In this document: positions 33,834-42,126 of the stretch, in pieces | Position numbering within the stretch: position 1 is the first letter of the stretch | How the letters are laid out: the number at the start of each line of letters is the position of its first letter | DNA from: Desulfurobacterium indicum | Lineage (GTDB): Bacteria > Aquificota > Aquificia > Desulfurobacteriales > Desulfurobacteriaceae | Assembly (NCBI RefSeq): GCF_001968985.1 | Contig: NZ_MOEN01000011.1 | Coordinates: forward strand, 1 to 46,129 | Direction of reading: 5' to 3' | DNA: 46,129 nt | The notes under the pieces: model-generated | Seen by the model: only the letters and a program-made list of their open reading frames with translations | Database searches by the model: none | Told to the model about the DNA's origin: nothing | Made by a program: the position numbers and the translations under genes

Positions 33834-34631
33834 ATGAAGATAGGAAAAGCTATAAGACTTGAAAGGATAATAAACAGAGAAACGGGAAAAACCGTTATAA
33901 TTCCAATGGATCACGGTGTTTCAATGGGCCCAATTCCGGGAATTATTAACATAAGGGAATCAATAGATAAGGTTGCGAATGGTGGAGCCAATGCGATTAT
34001 CATTCATAAAGGTCTTGTTAGACACGGACACAGAAAAAGAGGTAAGGATGTCGGTCTGATTATTCATCTCTCTGCAAGTACTTCTCTTTCTCCGAAGCCT
34101 AACACTAAGGTTATAGTTTGTTCCGTAGAAGAGGCGATAAAGATAGGTGCTGATGGAGTTTCCGTTCATGTTAATCTGGGTGATATAAATGAAGATAAGA
34201 TGCTTGAGGATTTTGGAGCTATTGCAGAAAGCTGTCTTGAGTGGGGAATGCCTCTTATTGCTATGATGTATGCAAGAGGAGAGCATATAGAGAATCCTTT
34301 TGATCCAGATGTGGTTGCCCACTGTGCAAGGGTGGCTGCCGAGCTTGGTGCTGACATTGTCAAAGTAGCTTATACTGGAGATCCTGAAACGTTCAGAAAG
34401 GTAGTTAAGGGTTGCCCGATTCCTGTTGTTATAGCCGGTGGTCCGAAAATGGGTAATGATATGGAGATTCTTGAGATGGTGGAAGGTGCGATGAAGGCAG
34501 GTGGAGCAGGTGTTTCCATCGGAAGAAATGCATTCCAGCATGAGGATCCTGAAAAGATAGTTAGAGCAATTTCTCTGATTGTCCATGAAGGAAAGACTGC
34601 TAAAGAGGCAGCGAAAGTTCTTGAAGGTTAA
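33834..34631 (+). CDS. Class I aldolase of the ADTH synthase / archaeal FBP-aldolase family
   Basis: A 265-aa Schiff-base aldolase that closely resembles archaeal 2-amino-3,7-dideoxy-D-threo-hept-6-ulosonate (ADTH) synthase, which starts the alternative route to 3-dehydroquinate. Shared blocks are [58 protein letters not shown], the lysine of [10 protein letters not shown] (Schiff base), VVIAGGPK and [13 protein letters not shown]. Similarity is recalled from the Methanocaldococcus enzyme. The related fructose-bisphosphate aldolase function is the main alternative, and genes for dehydroquinate synthase II would decide it; none is in the window. It stands alone, with an extended -10 promoter and a terminator. 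Confidence 0.82.
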   Translation: MKIGKAIRLERIINRETGKTVIIPMDHGVSMGPIPGIINIRESIDKVANGGANAIIIHKGLVRHGHRKRGKDVGLIIHLSASTSLSPKPNTKVIVCSVEEAIKIGADGVSVHVNLGDINEDKMLEDFGAIAESCLEWGMPLIAMMYARGEHIENPFDPDVVAHCARVAAELGADIVKVAYTGDPETFRKVVKGCPIPVVIAGGPKMGNDMEILEMVEGAMKAGGAGVSIGRNAFQHEDPEKIVRAISLIVHEGKTAKEAAKVLEG

Positions 34632-34634
34632 TCG

Positions 34635-34657
34635 AAGGCGCTTAAAGGCGCCTTTTT
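34635..34657. terminator. Intrinsic terminator between convergent genes
   Basis: AAGGCGC (34635-34641), loop TTAAAG, GCGCCTT (34648-34654), then a T run on the plus strand. It ends the ADTH-synthase-type gene and perhaps the long minus-strand block arriving from the right. Confidence 0.85.
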
Positions 34658-35171
34658 ATTTGTCTTTCAGGTATTCGTTTTTGTATTTTACATATCTTAG
34701 AGCATGTTCCTTCAATTCTTTGATCTCATCATCTGATAGTGTTCTTACAACTTTTGCCGGAAATCCCATTATAAGACTGTTCGGGGGAAACTTTTTCCTG
34801 GGCGGCACCAGTGTTCCAGCTGCTACTATAGAGTTTTCGTTTATAACGACGTTATCAAGGATTATAGCTCCTATTCCTATTAGGCAGTTGTCTTTTATTT
34901 CGCAACCGTGGAGCTTTACTGCGTGTCCGATTGTAACGTAGTTTCCGATTATTGTAGGGGCCGTTTTGTTTGTTACATGTATTACTGTTCCGTCCTGAAC
35001 CGATGTGCATTTGCCTATTCTGATGTAGTTTACGTCACCTCTTATGATCGTTCCATACCATATACTGCTATCGTCACCTACTTTTACGTCTCCTATGATT
35101 ACTGCATCTTCAGCTATAAAAACACGTTTTCCAATTTCCGGATTTAATCCTTTAAACGGTTTGATAATCAT
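34656..35171 (-). CDS. Gamma-carbonic-anhydrase-like hexapeptide-repeat protein
   Basis: A 171-aa left-handed beta-helix protein of the gamma-CA/YrdA/PaaY group. Start at the ATG at 35171 behind GGAGG; an upstream in-frame start at 35216 overlaps the preceding gene. Hexapeptide repeats run through EDAVIIGDVKVGDDSSIWYG, IRIGKCTSVQDGTVIHV and NYVTIGHAVKLHGCEIKDN. The histidines VIHV, IGHAV and LHGC match the three zinc ligands of the family, and the conserved Arg and Gln of IRGD and SVQDG are present. Many bacterial members have no proven carbonic anhydrase activity. It is the last gene of the minus-strand block. Confidence 0.88.
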   Translation of the reverse strand: MIIKPFKGLNPEIGKRVFIAEDAVIIGDVKVGDDSSIWYGTIIRGDVNYIRIGKCTSVQDGTVIHVTNKTAPTIIGNYVTIGHAVKLHGCEIKDNCLIGIGAIILDNVVINENSIVAAGTLVPPRKKFPPNSLIMGFPAKVVRTLSDDEIKELKEHALRYVKYKNEYLKDK

Positions 35172-35184
35172 CTTTGCCTCCGTG

Positions 35185-35355
35185 TTAATAGCCACTTCCT
35201 CTTGTAAATACGGCAAGTAGCCAGATAATAAAAGAAAATATTGCAGAAATGATTAAAAGCCACTTCATAAATACGGCAAACTTTCTGTAAAAGGCGATTT
35301 CTCTATCTTCTTTCTGTTTCTTTTCTTTGTAGTAATCTCTGTCGTAAATGCCCAT
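35185..35355 (-). CDS. Small single-pass membrane protein (56 aa) with MGIYDRDYY N-terminus
   Basis: Starts at the ATG at 35355, one base after the cysS stop, and ends at a TAA (35187-35185) that lies in the leader of the next gene. The peptide begins MGIYDRDYYKEKKQKED, a strongly charged segment, followed by one transmembrane helix (WLLIISAIFSFIIWLLAVF) and the tail TRGSGY. An N-terminal M-G-[IL]-x-DRDY-type motif is recalled from several bacterial membrane proteins, including some rhomboid-like ones, but here only the motif and one helix are present. Spacing argues that it is a translated member of the cysS transcript. The role is unknown. Confidence 0.72.
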   Translation of the reverse strand: MGIYDRDYYKEKKQKEDREIAFYRKFAVFMKWLLIISAIFSFIIWLLAVFTRGSGY

Positions 35356-35356
35356 T

Positions 35357-36778
35357 TTAATCCCCCTTTCGATAAACTGTTCCTCCGGGCAGGTCCTCTA
35401 AAACAATTCCCATCTCTTTCAGTTTATCTCTTATTTCGTCGGCAAGTATAAAGTTTTTCTCTTTCCTGAGTTTTTGCCGGATTTCGATGAGAAGCTTTAT
35501 CAGTTTATCTTCTAAGTCGTTTGACGTCTTCTCCTCTTCAAGTTTAAATCCAAGAGTTTTCATCATTTCTTTTGTGAAAGTCACCGCTTTAAGGAGAGAT
35601 TTCTTTTCTTCTCTGGAGATTTTCTGTTCTTTAACAGCTCTGTTTTTTAAGATGTTTGCTTCTTTTATCATTTCAAAAAGTGTACCTAATGCTTTTGCGG
35701 TGTTGAAGTCATCATCCATAGCTTCGTTGAATGCGTTTATGTATTTTTCAACATCAACAGGTGAGCCTTTTGAATCGTTTTGAGGGATATTTTCTATAAT
35801 TGTTTGGGTGTTGAGAAAGTTTTTAATCCTTTCAAAAGCGGCTTTTGCTTCCTTTAATCTTTCAAATGAAAAGTCTATGGGGCTGCGGTAATGTGTTGAT
35901 ATGAGAAAAAACCTTAAAACATCGGGAGAGAATTTTTCCAGAATTTCTTTTATTGTGAAGAAGTTTCCGAGAGATTTGCTCATTTTTTCACTGTTTACCA
36001 TTACGAAACCGTTATGCATCCAGTATCTTACAAAAGTTTTACCGGTGTAGCTTTCGGACTGGGCAATTTCGTTTTCGTGATGAGGAAATATCAGGTCCAG
36101 ACCTCCACCGTGAATGTCCATCGTTTCTCCGAGATATTTCATTGACATCGCAGAACATTCTATATGCCAGCCCGGTCTTCCCTTACCCCACGGTGAATTC
36201 CAGGCAGGTTCTCCCTCTTTTGACTTTTTCCAGAGTGCAAAGTCTAAAGGGTTTCGTTTTTTTTCTCCCGGTTCAATTCTTGCTCCTGCCATTAGTTCGT
36301 CAATTTTTCTCTTTGACAGTTTTCCGTACTCTGGAAATGTTTCAACCGCGAAGTAAACATCACCCCCTGATTCGTAGGCGTGTCCTTTTTCTATAAGACT
36401 TTTCACCATCTCTATGATTTCTGGAATGTGCTCTGTAACTCTTGGCTCTACGGTCGGCTCTTTTACGTTTAAGGCTTTCATATCTTCTTCAAAAGATTTT
36501 ATATATTTTTCTGCTATCTCTTTCCAGGTTATGCCTCTTTCTTTTGCTCTTTTTATTATCTTGTCGTCAACATCTGTGTAGTTTCTAACAAAAATAACTT
36601 CGTAACCTCTATACTCGAACCATCTCCTTATGACGTCAAAAACCACGGCACTTCTTGCATGTCCTATGTGTGCGTCGTCGTAAACTGTGGGACCGCACAC
36701 ATACATCTTTACCTTTCTTTTTTCAATAGGGATAAATACTTTCTTTTTTTCCGTAAGCGTGTTGTAAACCTTTATCAT
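35357..36778 (-). CDS. cysS: Cysteinyl-tRNA synthetase
   Basis: Class I synthetase of 473 aa that charges tRNA-Cys. The start of the catalytic domain is MYVCGPTVYDDAHIGHARS, with the HIGH motif and the first zinc-binding Cys; other zinc ligands are in GWHIECSAM and FPHHENEIAQSE. The KMSKS loop is SEKMSKSLGNF. The C-terminal helical DALR and anticodon domains are complete (LIEIRQKLRKEKNFILADEI). It follows prfB by 10 nt, and the 56-aa membrane protein gene follows it by one base. Confidence 0.98.
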   Translation of the reverse strand: MIKVYNTLTEKKKVFIPIEKRKVKMYVCGPTVYDDAHIGHARSAVVFDVIRRWFEYRGYEVIFVRNYTDVDDKIIKRAKERGITWKEIAEKYIKSFEEDMKALNVKEPTVEPRVTEHIPEIIEMVKSLIEKGHAYESGGDVYFAVETFPEYGKLSKRKIDELMAGARIEPGEKKRNPLDFALWKKSKEGEPAWNSPWGKGRPGWHIECSAMSMKYLGETMDIHGGGLDLIFPHHENEIAQSESYTGKTFVRYWMHNGFVMVNSEKMSKSLGNFFTIKEILEKFSPDVLRFFLISTHYRSPIDFSFERLKEAKAAFERIKNFLNTQTIIENIPQNDSKGSPVDVEKYINAFNEAMDDDFNTAKALGTLFEMIKEANILKNRAVKEQKISREEKKSLLKAVTFTKEMMKTLGFKLEEEKTSNDLEDKLIKLLIEIRQKLRKEKNFILADEIRDKLKEMGIVLEDLPGGTVYRKGD

Positions 36779-36788
36779 TGCTCTCCCC

Positions 36789-37908
36789 TTACTTTGCTGC
36801 TTCGGCTTTCTGTTTGAGATATCCCTCTATAAACATATCTATATCACCGTCCATTACGGTATTGATGTTTGAGGTTTCTATGCCTGTTCTGTGGTCTTTT
36901 ACCATTTGATAGGGCTGAAAGACATAAGAACGAATTTGGTTGCCCCAGGATATTTCTTTGTGTTCTCCTTTCGCCTGAGCCAGTTTTTCTTCTCTCTTTC
37001 TCATTTCAAGTTCAAATAGCCTTGCTTTCAGGATTTTCATTGCTCTCATTCTGTTTTGTATCTGTGAACGTTCACTTTGACAGGTTACAACGATGCCCGT
37101 TGGAAGATGGGTTATCCTGACAGCAGAATCTGTTTTGTTGACGTGCTGTCCGCCTGCTCCAGAAGCCCTGTAAGTGTCTATTCTTAGATCTTCGTCTCTT
37201 ATTTCTACCTCTATATCGTCTTCAATTTCTGGAACGACTATAACGCCGCAGAACGATGTGTGCCTTCTGGCATTGGAGTCAAACGGAGATATTCTTACAA
37301 GTCTGTGTGTTCCGTGTTCTGCTTTCAAAAGGCCGTATGCGTAAGGTCCTTTTATTGCAATGGTTGCACTTTTTATACCGGCTTCTTCATTTTCTTGGAG
37401 GTCTATAATTTCTGTTTCAAATCCCTTTTTCTCTGCCCAGCGCAGGTACATTCTCATAAGCATACCTGCCCAGTCACAACTTTCTGTTCCTCCAGCTCCT
37501 GCATGAATTGTAATGATTGCGTTGTTTTTGTCCATTTCGCCGGAGAGGAGTGTTTTCACTTCAAGATTGTTCAGTTTTTTCTTGAGTTTTTTTATTGTTT
37601 CTTCAGCTTCTTCAAGAAGACTTTCATCGTTTTCCTCTTCTGCCATTTCAAAAAGAACTTCGACATCCTCTATGTCTGTTTCTAAGTTTTGCCACATTTT
37701 TATTTCGGATTCTATACGGTTCCTTTCCTGGGAGATCTTTTGTGCTCTTTCTCTGTCGTTCCAGAAGCCGGGAGCAGACATCTCTTCTTCAAGTTTTTTA
37801 AGCTTCTTTTCTTCCCTGACTAAGTCAAAAATACCCCCGAAGTTCATTGTATTTATCCTTAACTTTTCCATATTCCTCTTTTAATTCTTGAAGCTTTTCA
37901 ATAAGCAT
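36789..37908 (-). CDS. prfB: Peptide chain release factor 2, expressed by programmed +1 frameshift
   Basis: RF2 terminates translation at UGA and UAA. The gene is in two frames: 27 codons from the ATG at 37908 (MLIEKLQELKEEYGKVKDKY, then NELRGYF) up to an in-frame TGA at 37827-37825, then a +1 shift into a 345-codon frame that begins DLVREEKKLKKLEEEMSAPG. The joined product is 372 aa, the normal RF2 length, with the tripeptide anticodon SPF (RISPFDSNARRHTSF) and the catalytic GGQ (ASGAGGQHVN). The codon before TGA is TTT and not the usual CTT. It lies between the HD-GYP sensor gene and cysS on the minus strand. Confidence 0.96.
37825..37840 (-). promoter_or_regulatory. prfB +1 recoding site
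   Basis: Minus strand: CGG GGG TAT TTT TGA C. A Shine-Dalgarno-like GGGGG lies immediately upstream of the slip codon TTT, followed by TGA and C, the classic autoregulatory RF2 layout in which scarcity of RF2 at UGA favours slippage. Canonical sites use CTT TGA C; TTT TGA C still allows re-pairing in the +1 frame. Confidence 0.92.
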
Positions 37909-37963
37909 GATACCTCCTGCCTTTGATGTTTTCACAGTTAAATTAATATTTGAGCCCGATTTT

Positions 37964-39208
37964 TCAAGTTCTGTCAGGGTAGCCTTTTGTTTCTATCTTT
38001 GTTAGTGTTTTTGTTAAAAGCTCTATGTTTTCGGTGTCCTTTTCGTTTATTGTGTGAATGCTTAGTATTACACCGAGCTCTTCTTCCAGCTTTCTCATTT
38101 TCTCCTGTATTTCTGTGTTTTTAATCTTTTTGTCTATAAAGACAACAAAGTTATCTCCTGAATATCTTATTATGGCAATTGGATTAAAAGTCCTTTCAAG
38201 CATTTCTTTAAGTTTTTTAAGGATCTCATCGCCGTAATCCCAACCTTTTTCAAGGTTTAATTCTCTCAGTTTTAAGATGTCCACTGTTATGACTTTGAAA
38301 GGTGTATTTTTCTCTTTTAGATTGTTAAACAGGAAAAACAAGTAGTTTCTGTTAAATGCGTCTGTGAGTGAGTCTCTGAAGAAGTAATCAAGCCTTCGTT
38401 TTTCAAGTTCAGAGAGACTTTTAAAGTCTTGACTTTTAGTGATAGGGGGTGTTTCGCTTTTAAAGATGGGTATTGCTGCATGAACTACATCTGAATCATA
38501 TTTTTCGCCGGCGAGACTTATTAGCTCTTTTATAGCCTTTTCTTTAGGCATTCCCTTTCTGTATATTCTATCACTTGTCATAGCATCAAAGGAGTCAGCC
38601 ACAGCTATTATCCTTGCGGGGAGAGGTATTTCTTTACCTTTTAAGCCGTCAGGGTATCCTGATCCGTCGATTCTTTCATGGTGGTATTTAATGCTGTCAA
38701 CAATAGGTTTAAGAGGTTTGATGTCTTTTAGGAGTTCATAGCTTAAAACCGGATGAAGTTTAATGATTTCAAATTCTTTTTTTGTAAGCTTTCCGGGTTT
38801 TAAGAGTATGCTGTCAGGAATTCCTATTTTTCCAATATCATGTAGCAGTGCTGCCATATAGATTTTTTCGATCTGCTGTTCGTTTAGTCCCATATTTTTC
38901 GCAATTTCTTTGGAATAGAAAGCAACTCTTTCTGAATGTCCTCTTGTATATGAATCACGGATTTCAATACCTCTTACCATTGATTTGATAGTTGACTCAA
39001 GCAGTTCTTTTTCTTCTTTTATCTTTTCTTCAAGAGATTCTATAAGTTCTTTTAGTTCTGCGGCAACGGCGATTGATTTCGCAATATTTTTTAGATAAAT
39101 TTTTTCGTCTTCTGTTAAAGGTTGGTTAACTTTTCTGAAGAATATGACATAACCGTTGTTTTTAGAAAAGGTAGAAAGAGGAAATCCAACCAGATATTTT
39201 ATTCCGAG
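37964..39208 (-). CDS. HD-GYP c-di-GMP phosphodiesterase plus degenerate GGDEF domain (3' part of a split sensor gene)
   Basis: The frame is open from 39253 to the stop at 37964. It continues the sensor at 39199-40137 in the -1 frame, giving 414 aa after the slip point. It begins inside a GAF-like domain (KYLVGFPLSTFSKNNGYVIF), then a coiled coil (ELKELIESLEEKIKEEKELL). The HD-GYP domain has DSYTRGHSERVAFYS, LLHDIGKIGIPD and YHHERIDGSGYPDGLKG, with all metal ligands. A C-terminal GGDEF-like fold follows, with SGDNF in place of GGDEF, so it is probably not a cyclase. The first ATG (38980) would yield a cytosolic HD-GYP/GGDEF protein of 338 aa without its sensor. HD-GYP enzymes hydrolyse c-di-GMP to pGpG or GMP. 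Confidence 0.85.
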   Translation of the reverse strand, partial: LGIKYLVGFPLSTFSKNNGYVIFFRKVNQPLTEDEKIYLKNIAKSIAVAAELKELIESLEEKIKEEKELLESTIKSMVRGIEIRDSYTRGHSERVAFYSKEIAKNMGLNEQQIEKIYMAALLHDIGKIGIPDSILLKPGKLTKKEFEIIKLHPVLSYELLKDIKPLKPIVDSIKYHHERIDGSGYPDGLKGKEIPLPARIIAVADSFDAMTSDRIYRKGMPKEKAIKELISLAGEKYDSDVVHAAIPIFKSETPPITKSQDFKSLSELEKRRLDYFFRDSLTDAFNRNYLFFLFNNLKEKNTPFKVITVDILKLRELNLEKGWDYGDEILKKLKEMLERTFNPIAIIRYSGDNFVVFIDKKIKNTEIQEKMRKLEEELGVILSIHTINEKDTENIELLTKTLTKIETKGYPDRT

Positions 39209-40137
39209 TTTTTTTCGGAATCGCTTAAATAACTCAATTTGTCTTCTGTAAGTTCAATTTCTCTTTTCATTGTATTCATGTAACTCTCGATACCTTCGAG
39301 ATTATCAGGAAGTGTTTTTCGTGTTATTTTGTTATCTTTTGTGATTATTTTTGTTTCTATAAAGTTATCTTTAGGTAGTCCTATTATTACGCCGTCAATT
39401 TTATTTGTTTTTATTAACTTTCTCATCAGTTCGACAAATTCACCGTTAAAACCCTTTCCGGCAGTTAGCAGGTGTATGAACTGATACATCAGGTCTTCTT
39501 TTTGCATTTTGTCTTTGATGTTTTCGATCATTTCATTTATTTTTCTTCTGATTCCTCCGAATTCGTCGCTGCCTGATACAGGAAGTATGGAGAGTTTTCC
39601 TTTTGATATCTTTTCTATGTCTGTTTTTATCTGTCGCAGCGGTTTTAGATACAGGTCTCGTATTATTAGTAAAAGTGCTACTTGAAAGATGAATACCATT
39701 ACAAACTCGGTAAGACTTATTTTTGCTGCGAGAACCGATGTATCGTTTTCTATCTTTTCGCTATTTAGTTCTACAGCTACTGGAACTACTCCGTCTGGAA
39801 ATATAAATTTCTTATAAACAATTATTTTTCCATCGCGTTCTATAGTTTCACTTTCTTTATTTGGAACCTTAAACGGGAGTTTACCTATATATATATTCTT
39901 TACACAGGGTGTTTCTTTAAGTATTTCTGGTCTTAGGTCTTTTTTGCTTTTAATAATCACGGCTTTTGATTCTAAATCTGCTTTAGTAAGTTTGATTATT
40001 CGATTTTCCATAGAGTATCTGATACTTTTTTTTACGAGTATAAATGAAAAAAAGCTGATAGATATGGAGATGATTATGGATACTATGAGTAATGTCCAAT
40101 ATTTTGTTATTTCTATTTGTTTTTGGTATTCTTTCAT
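39199..40137 (-). CDS. Membrane sensor with HAMP and partial GAF domain (5' part of a split sensor gene)
   Basis: A 312-aa frame. It has TM helix 1 (WTLLIVSIIISISISFFSFI), a periplasmic domain of about 100 residues, TM helix 2 (FVMVFIFQVALLLIIRDLY), a HAMP domain (PLRQIKTDIEKISKGKLSIL, GSDEFGGIRRKINEM), then the first half of a GAF-type domain (NKIDGVIIGLPKDNF). It stops 9 nt after an A7 run. The missing half of the GAF domain and the output domains are encoded in the -1 frame immediately downstream, so the intended product is probably a single 724-aa protein. It lies 19 nt after a lipoprotein gene that may supply its ligand. Confidence 0.82.
   Translation of the reverse strand: MKEYQKQIEITKYWTLLIVSIIISISISFFSFILVKKSIRYSMENRIIKLTKADLESKAVIIKSKKDLRPEILKETPCVKNIYIGKLPFKVPNKESETIERDGKIIVYKKFIFPDGVVPVAVELNSEKIENDTSVLAAKISLTEFVMVFIFQVALLLIIRDLYLKPLRQIKTDIEKISKGKLSILPVSGSDEFGGIRRKINEMIENIKDKMQKEDLMYQFIHLLTAGKGFNGEFVELMRKLIKTNKIDGVIIGLPKDNFIETKIITKDNKITRKTLPDNLEGIESYMNTMKREIELTEDKLSYLSDSEKNSE
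39201..39221 (-). other. A-AAA-AAC slippery heptamer in a hairpin at the sensor/HD-GYP junction
   Basis: Minus strand: ATTCCGA-AAAAAAC-TCGGAAT. The two 7-base arms are perfectly complementary and the seven-A run spans the loop. In the sensor frame the codons read gaA AAA AAC, the X-XXY-YYZ pattern used for -1 frameshifting. A -1 slip here joins the sensor frame to the HD-GYP frame without loss. It could equally be a mutational or homopolymer read error. Confidence 0.85.
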
Positions 40138-40156
40138 AGGATCTGAGAACTCCGCT

Positions 40157-40867
40157 TCATATACAATTTAGGAAGTTTATGTCTTTTCGTTGTTTTATGT
40201 TGTATTTAACCATTATGTACTTAATTGCTGCAGGATCAAAAATGTATGTTGTTCCATCTTGCCATAAAAGCAGAATTTTTTTTAAGTTTTTAAGCTTTGC
40301 TGCGGGACTTCCTTTCCTTATACATAGCAAATATTTTACTTTTCCTATATTTTCTATTATTTTATAAGATTTTAGAGGTTCCTTAAAGTATATTCCATGT
40401 TTTTTTAACAGCTCCCGAAAAGAGTCTATGTAGACGGTGTTGTTATCAGCAAAGTATCTATATAAAGGGGTGTTGAGGGCATAGAATAGGTTTGGTGCTG
40501 GTGAATTTGTTTTTGTCATTTTGAATATTGCAGGAGATTTTTTCCCTACAGAGCAGATTTTTATCCAGCTGTTGTCTATCGCTTTTATAAAATCATAGGT
40601 TATATTGTCCACAATTATGACGTTATATTTGCTTAGGTTTAATAATTTTATAAATTCAGCACTATTCTTGCTGTAATTAAGGGTTATTATGCTGTTTTTT
40701 ATGTTTAACTTTCCGTAGGCTTTCTCTGCATAAAAAGGCAAAAGTATATACTTGTTTTCTGCAAGTATGTTAATCTCCGTGTATTCTTTGCATCCGGAGA
40801 ATAGCAGAAATGTAGCGGTTAATATAAGGAAACCCGCTATTACAGCAAGTCCTTTTTTTTCGCTCAT
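40157..40867 (-). CDS. Lipoprotein resembling a periplasmic solute-binding protein
   Basis: A 236-aa protein from the ATG at 40867, which is better spaced from AAAGGTG than the GTG two codons earlier. The N-terminus has a lipoprotein signal with lipobox (LTATFLLFSGC), so the mature protein is lipid-anchored at the Cys. The rest alternates short strands and helices, with INILAENKYILLPFYAEKA and YNVIIVDNITYDFIKAI, consistent with a compact NMT1/THI5-like binding fold, but the family match is not certain. It lies between the Fe-S protein and the two-TM sensor, with a gap of 19 nt to the sensor gene. A role as the ligand-binding partner of that sensor is inferred from position. Confidence 0.65.
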   Translation of the reverse strand: MSEKKGLAVIAGFLILTATFLLFSGCKEYTEINILAENKYILLPFYAEKAYGKLNIKNSIITLNYSKNSAEFIKLLNLSKYNVIIVDNITYDFIKAIDNSWIKICSVGKKSPAIFKMTKTNSPAPNLFYALNTPLYRYFADNNTVYIDSFRELLKKHGIYFKEPLKSYKIIENIGKVKYLLCIRKGSPAAKLKNLKKILLLWQDGTTYIFDPAAIKYIMVKYNIKQRKDINFLNCI

Positions 40868-40875
40868 AAACACCT

Positions 40876-42111
40876 TTACTCGGAAATTGTTTCAATGCAC
40901 CTTGCCAGGATATCAGCTGTGTGATTGCAAGGCATACTACTATTTACCTTTTCCAGCCCTTCAGCAATATTCATTATGCAGCCAGGACATTCTGTTATTA
41001 CAGTATCGGCACCAGTTGCGGTTATGTTTAGTGTTTTCTTTTCTTGTATTTTATCAGAAACTGCCGGGTGGAGCATTTTAAATGAGCCTCCCATTCCACA
41101 GCAGTTATCTGCTTCTTCCATTTCAATATATGTTATTCCATCGATAGATTCAAATAATTTTTGGGGGAGATCTTTAGAAATGTTTTGTCCTCTAACTATA
41201 TGACATGGATGGTGCCATGTCACTTTCATAGGCTTTTTAACTTTCCATTGTTTTATTGTTTCTATGTTTTGTTCTAAAATTTCCAGAAACTGTAATACTG
41301 GTTTGTTAAGTTCTTTGTAATTATGCTTTAAGTTATGGCAGCATGTTGCACATCCGGTTACAATACCGTCAGCTTCTATTTTGTTTAACACTTTTATATT
41401 TTTACTTTTCAGTTCTTCAAAACCTTTTCTATCTCCTGCGTGAAGTGAAGGAGCTCCGCAACAGACTACTTTAGATGGCACGAATACATCATAACCAAGG
41501 TTATTTAAAACTTTTATTATGTTTTTTGATGTGTCTATATAGGCTCTGCTGAACATGCATCCTGGAAAGTATATAAGTTTTCCTTGTCTTTCTGTCTTTG
41601 CAGGAAAGTTGCGGTCTTTGTAGTTAAATTTTCCTTCCTTTATTGCTGGAATTACCGCAGTTCCTTTTCCGGGAATCGGAAATTTGCTTACTGAGTTTTG
41701 AGGGCTTTTTGAAGGTTTAAAAAGCAAGTAGGATAGTCGGGAAAAACTCCCGGCGCTGTCAAACAGTTTTTCGTTTTTCAGGATTGTTGTTACCGCTTTC
41801 TCCTGAGGAAAAAGGCCAAATTTTTCTGTTGCGACCTCTCTTGCTTTAAGAATTATCTCTTCGTATGGAACGTCCATTGCGCATATTTCCTGGCATCTCA
41901 GACAGGTCGTGCATTTTTTAAAAAGGAGAGCCGCTTCTCTGTCTAACTTTCCGTATCCTTTCTGTATCATATCAATCAGAGAAATTTTCCCTCTTGATAC
42001 AGAAGGTTCCTCTCTTGTAGCATTGAATACGGGACATACGTTTCTGCATGAACCGCAACGGACACATCTATCAAGCCATTCCTGCTTTATCTGAAGGAAT
42101 TTTTTATCCAT
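40876..42111 (-). CDS. Fe-S oxidoreductase with two 4Fe-4S sites and two CCG domains (GlcF/HdrD-like)
   Basis: A 411-aa protein. Two N-terminal ferredoxin sites are seen, CVRCGSCRNVCPVF and CTTCLRCQEICAMDVP. Two cysteine-rich CCG domains follow, the first with FPGCMFSRAY, VVCCGAPSLHAG and GCATCCHN, the second with WHHPCHIVRG, NCCGMGGSF and ECPGCIMN. This is the layout of GlcF, LldE-like subunits and HdrD. It sits 15 nt after a PyrK-like flavoprotein gene and lacks the flavin dehydrogenase subunit (GlcD) or HdrE cytochrome, so the partner is probably the flavoprotein. The electron donor and acceptor are unknown; a heterodisulfide-like or lactate/glycolate-type reaction is possible. Confidence 0.82.
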   Translation of the reverse strand: MDKKFLQIKQEWLDRCVRCGSCRNVCPVFNATREEPSVSRGKISLIDMIQKGYGKLDREAALLFKKCTTCLRCQEICAMDVPYEEIILKAREVATEKFGLFPQEKAVTTILKNEKLFDSAGSFSRLSYLLFKPSKSPQNSVSKFPIPGKGTAVIPAIKEGKFNYKDRNFPAKTERQGKLIYFPGCMFSRAYIDTSKNIIKVLNNLGYDVFVPSKVVCCGAPSLHAGDRKGFEELKSKNIKVLNKIEADGIVTGCATCCHNLKHNYKELNKPVLQFLEILEQNIETIKQWKVKKPMKVTWHHPCHIVRGQNISKDLPQKLFESIDGITYIEMEEADNCCGMGGSFKMLHPAVSDKIQEKKTLNITATGADTVITECPGCIMNIAEGLEKVNSSMPCNHTADILARCIETISE

Positions 42112-42126
42112 AAAGCTCCTCTTTCC

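Noticed and set aside
38980-38980. ATG here as the natural start of a free-standing HD-GYP protein
   Set aside because: The frame is open and clearly coding for another 90 codons upstream (GAF half and coiled coil), and no ribosome binding site precedes this ATG.
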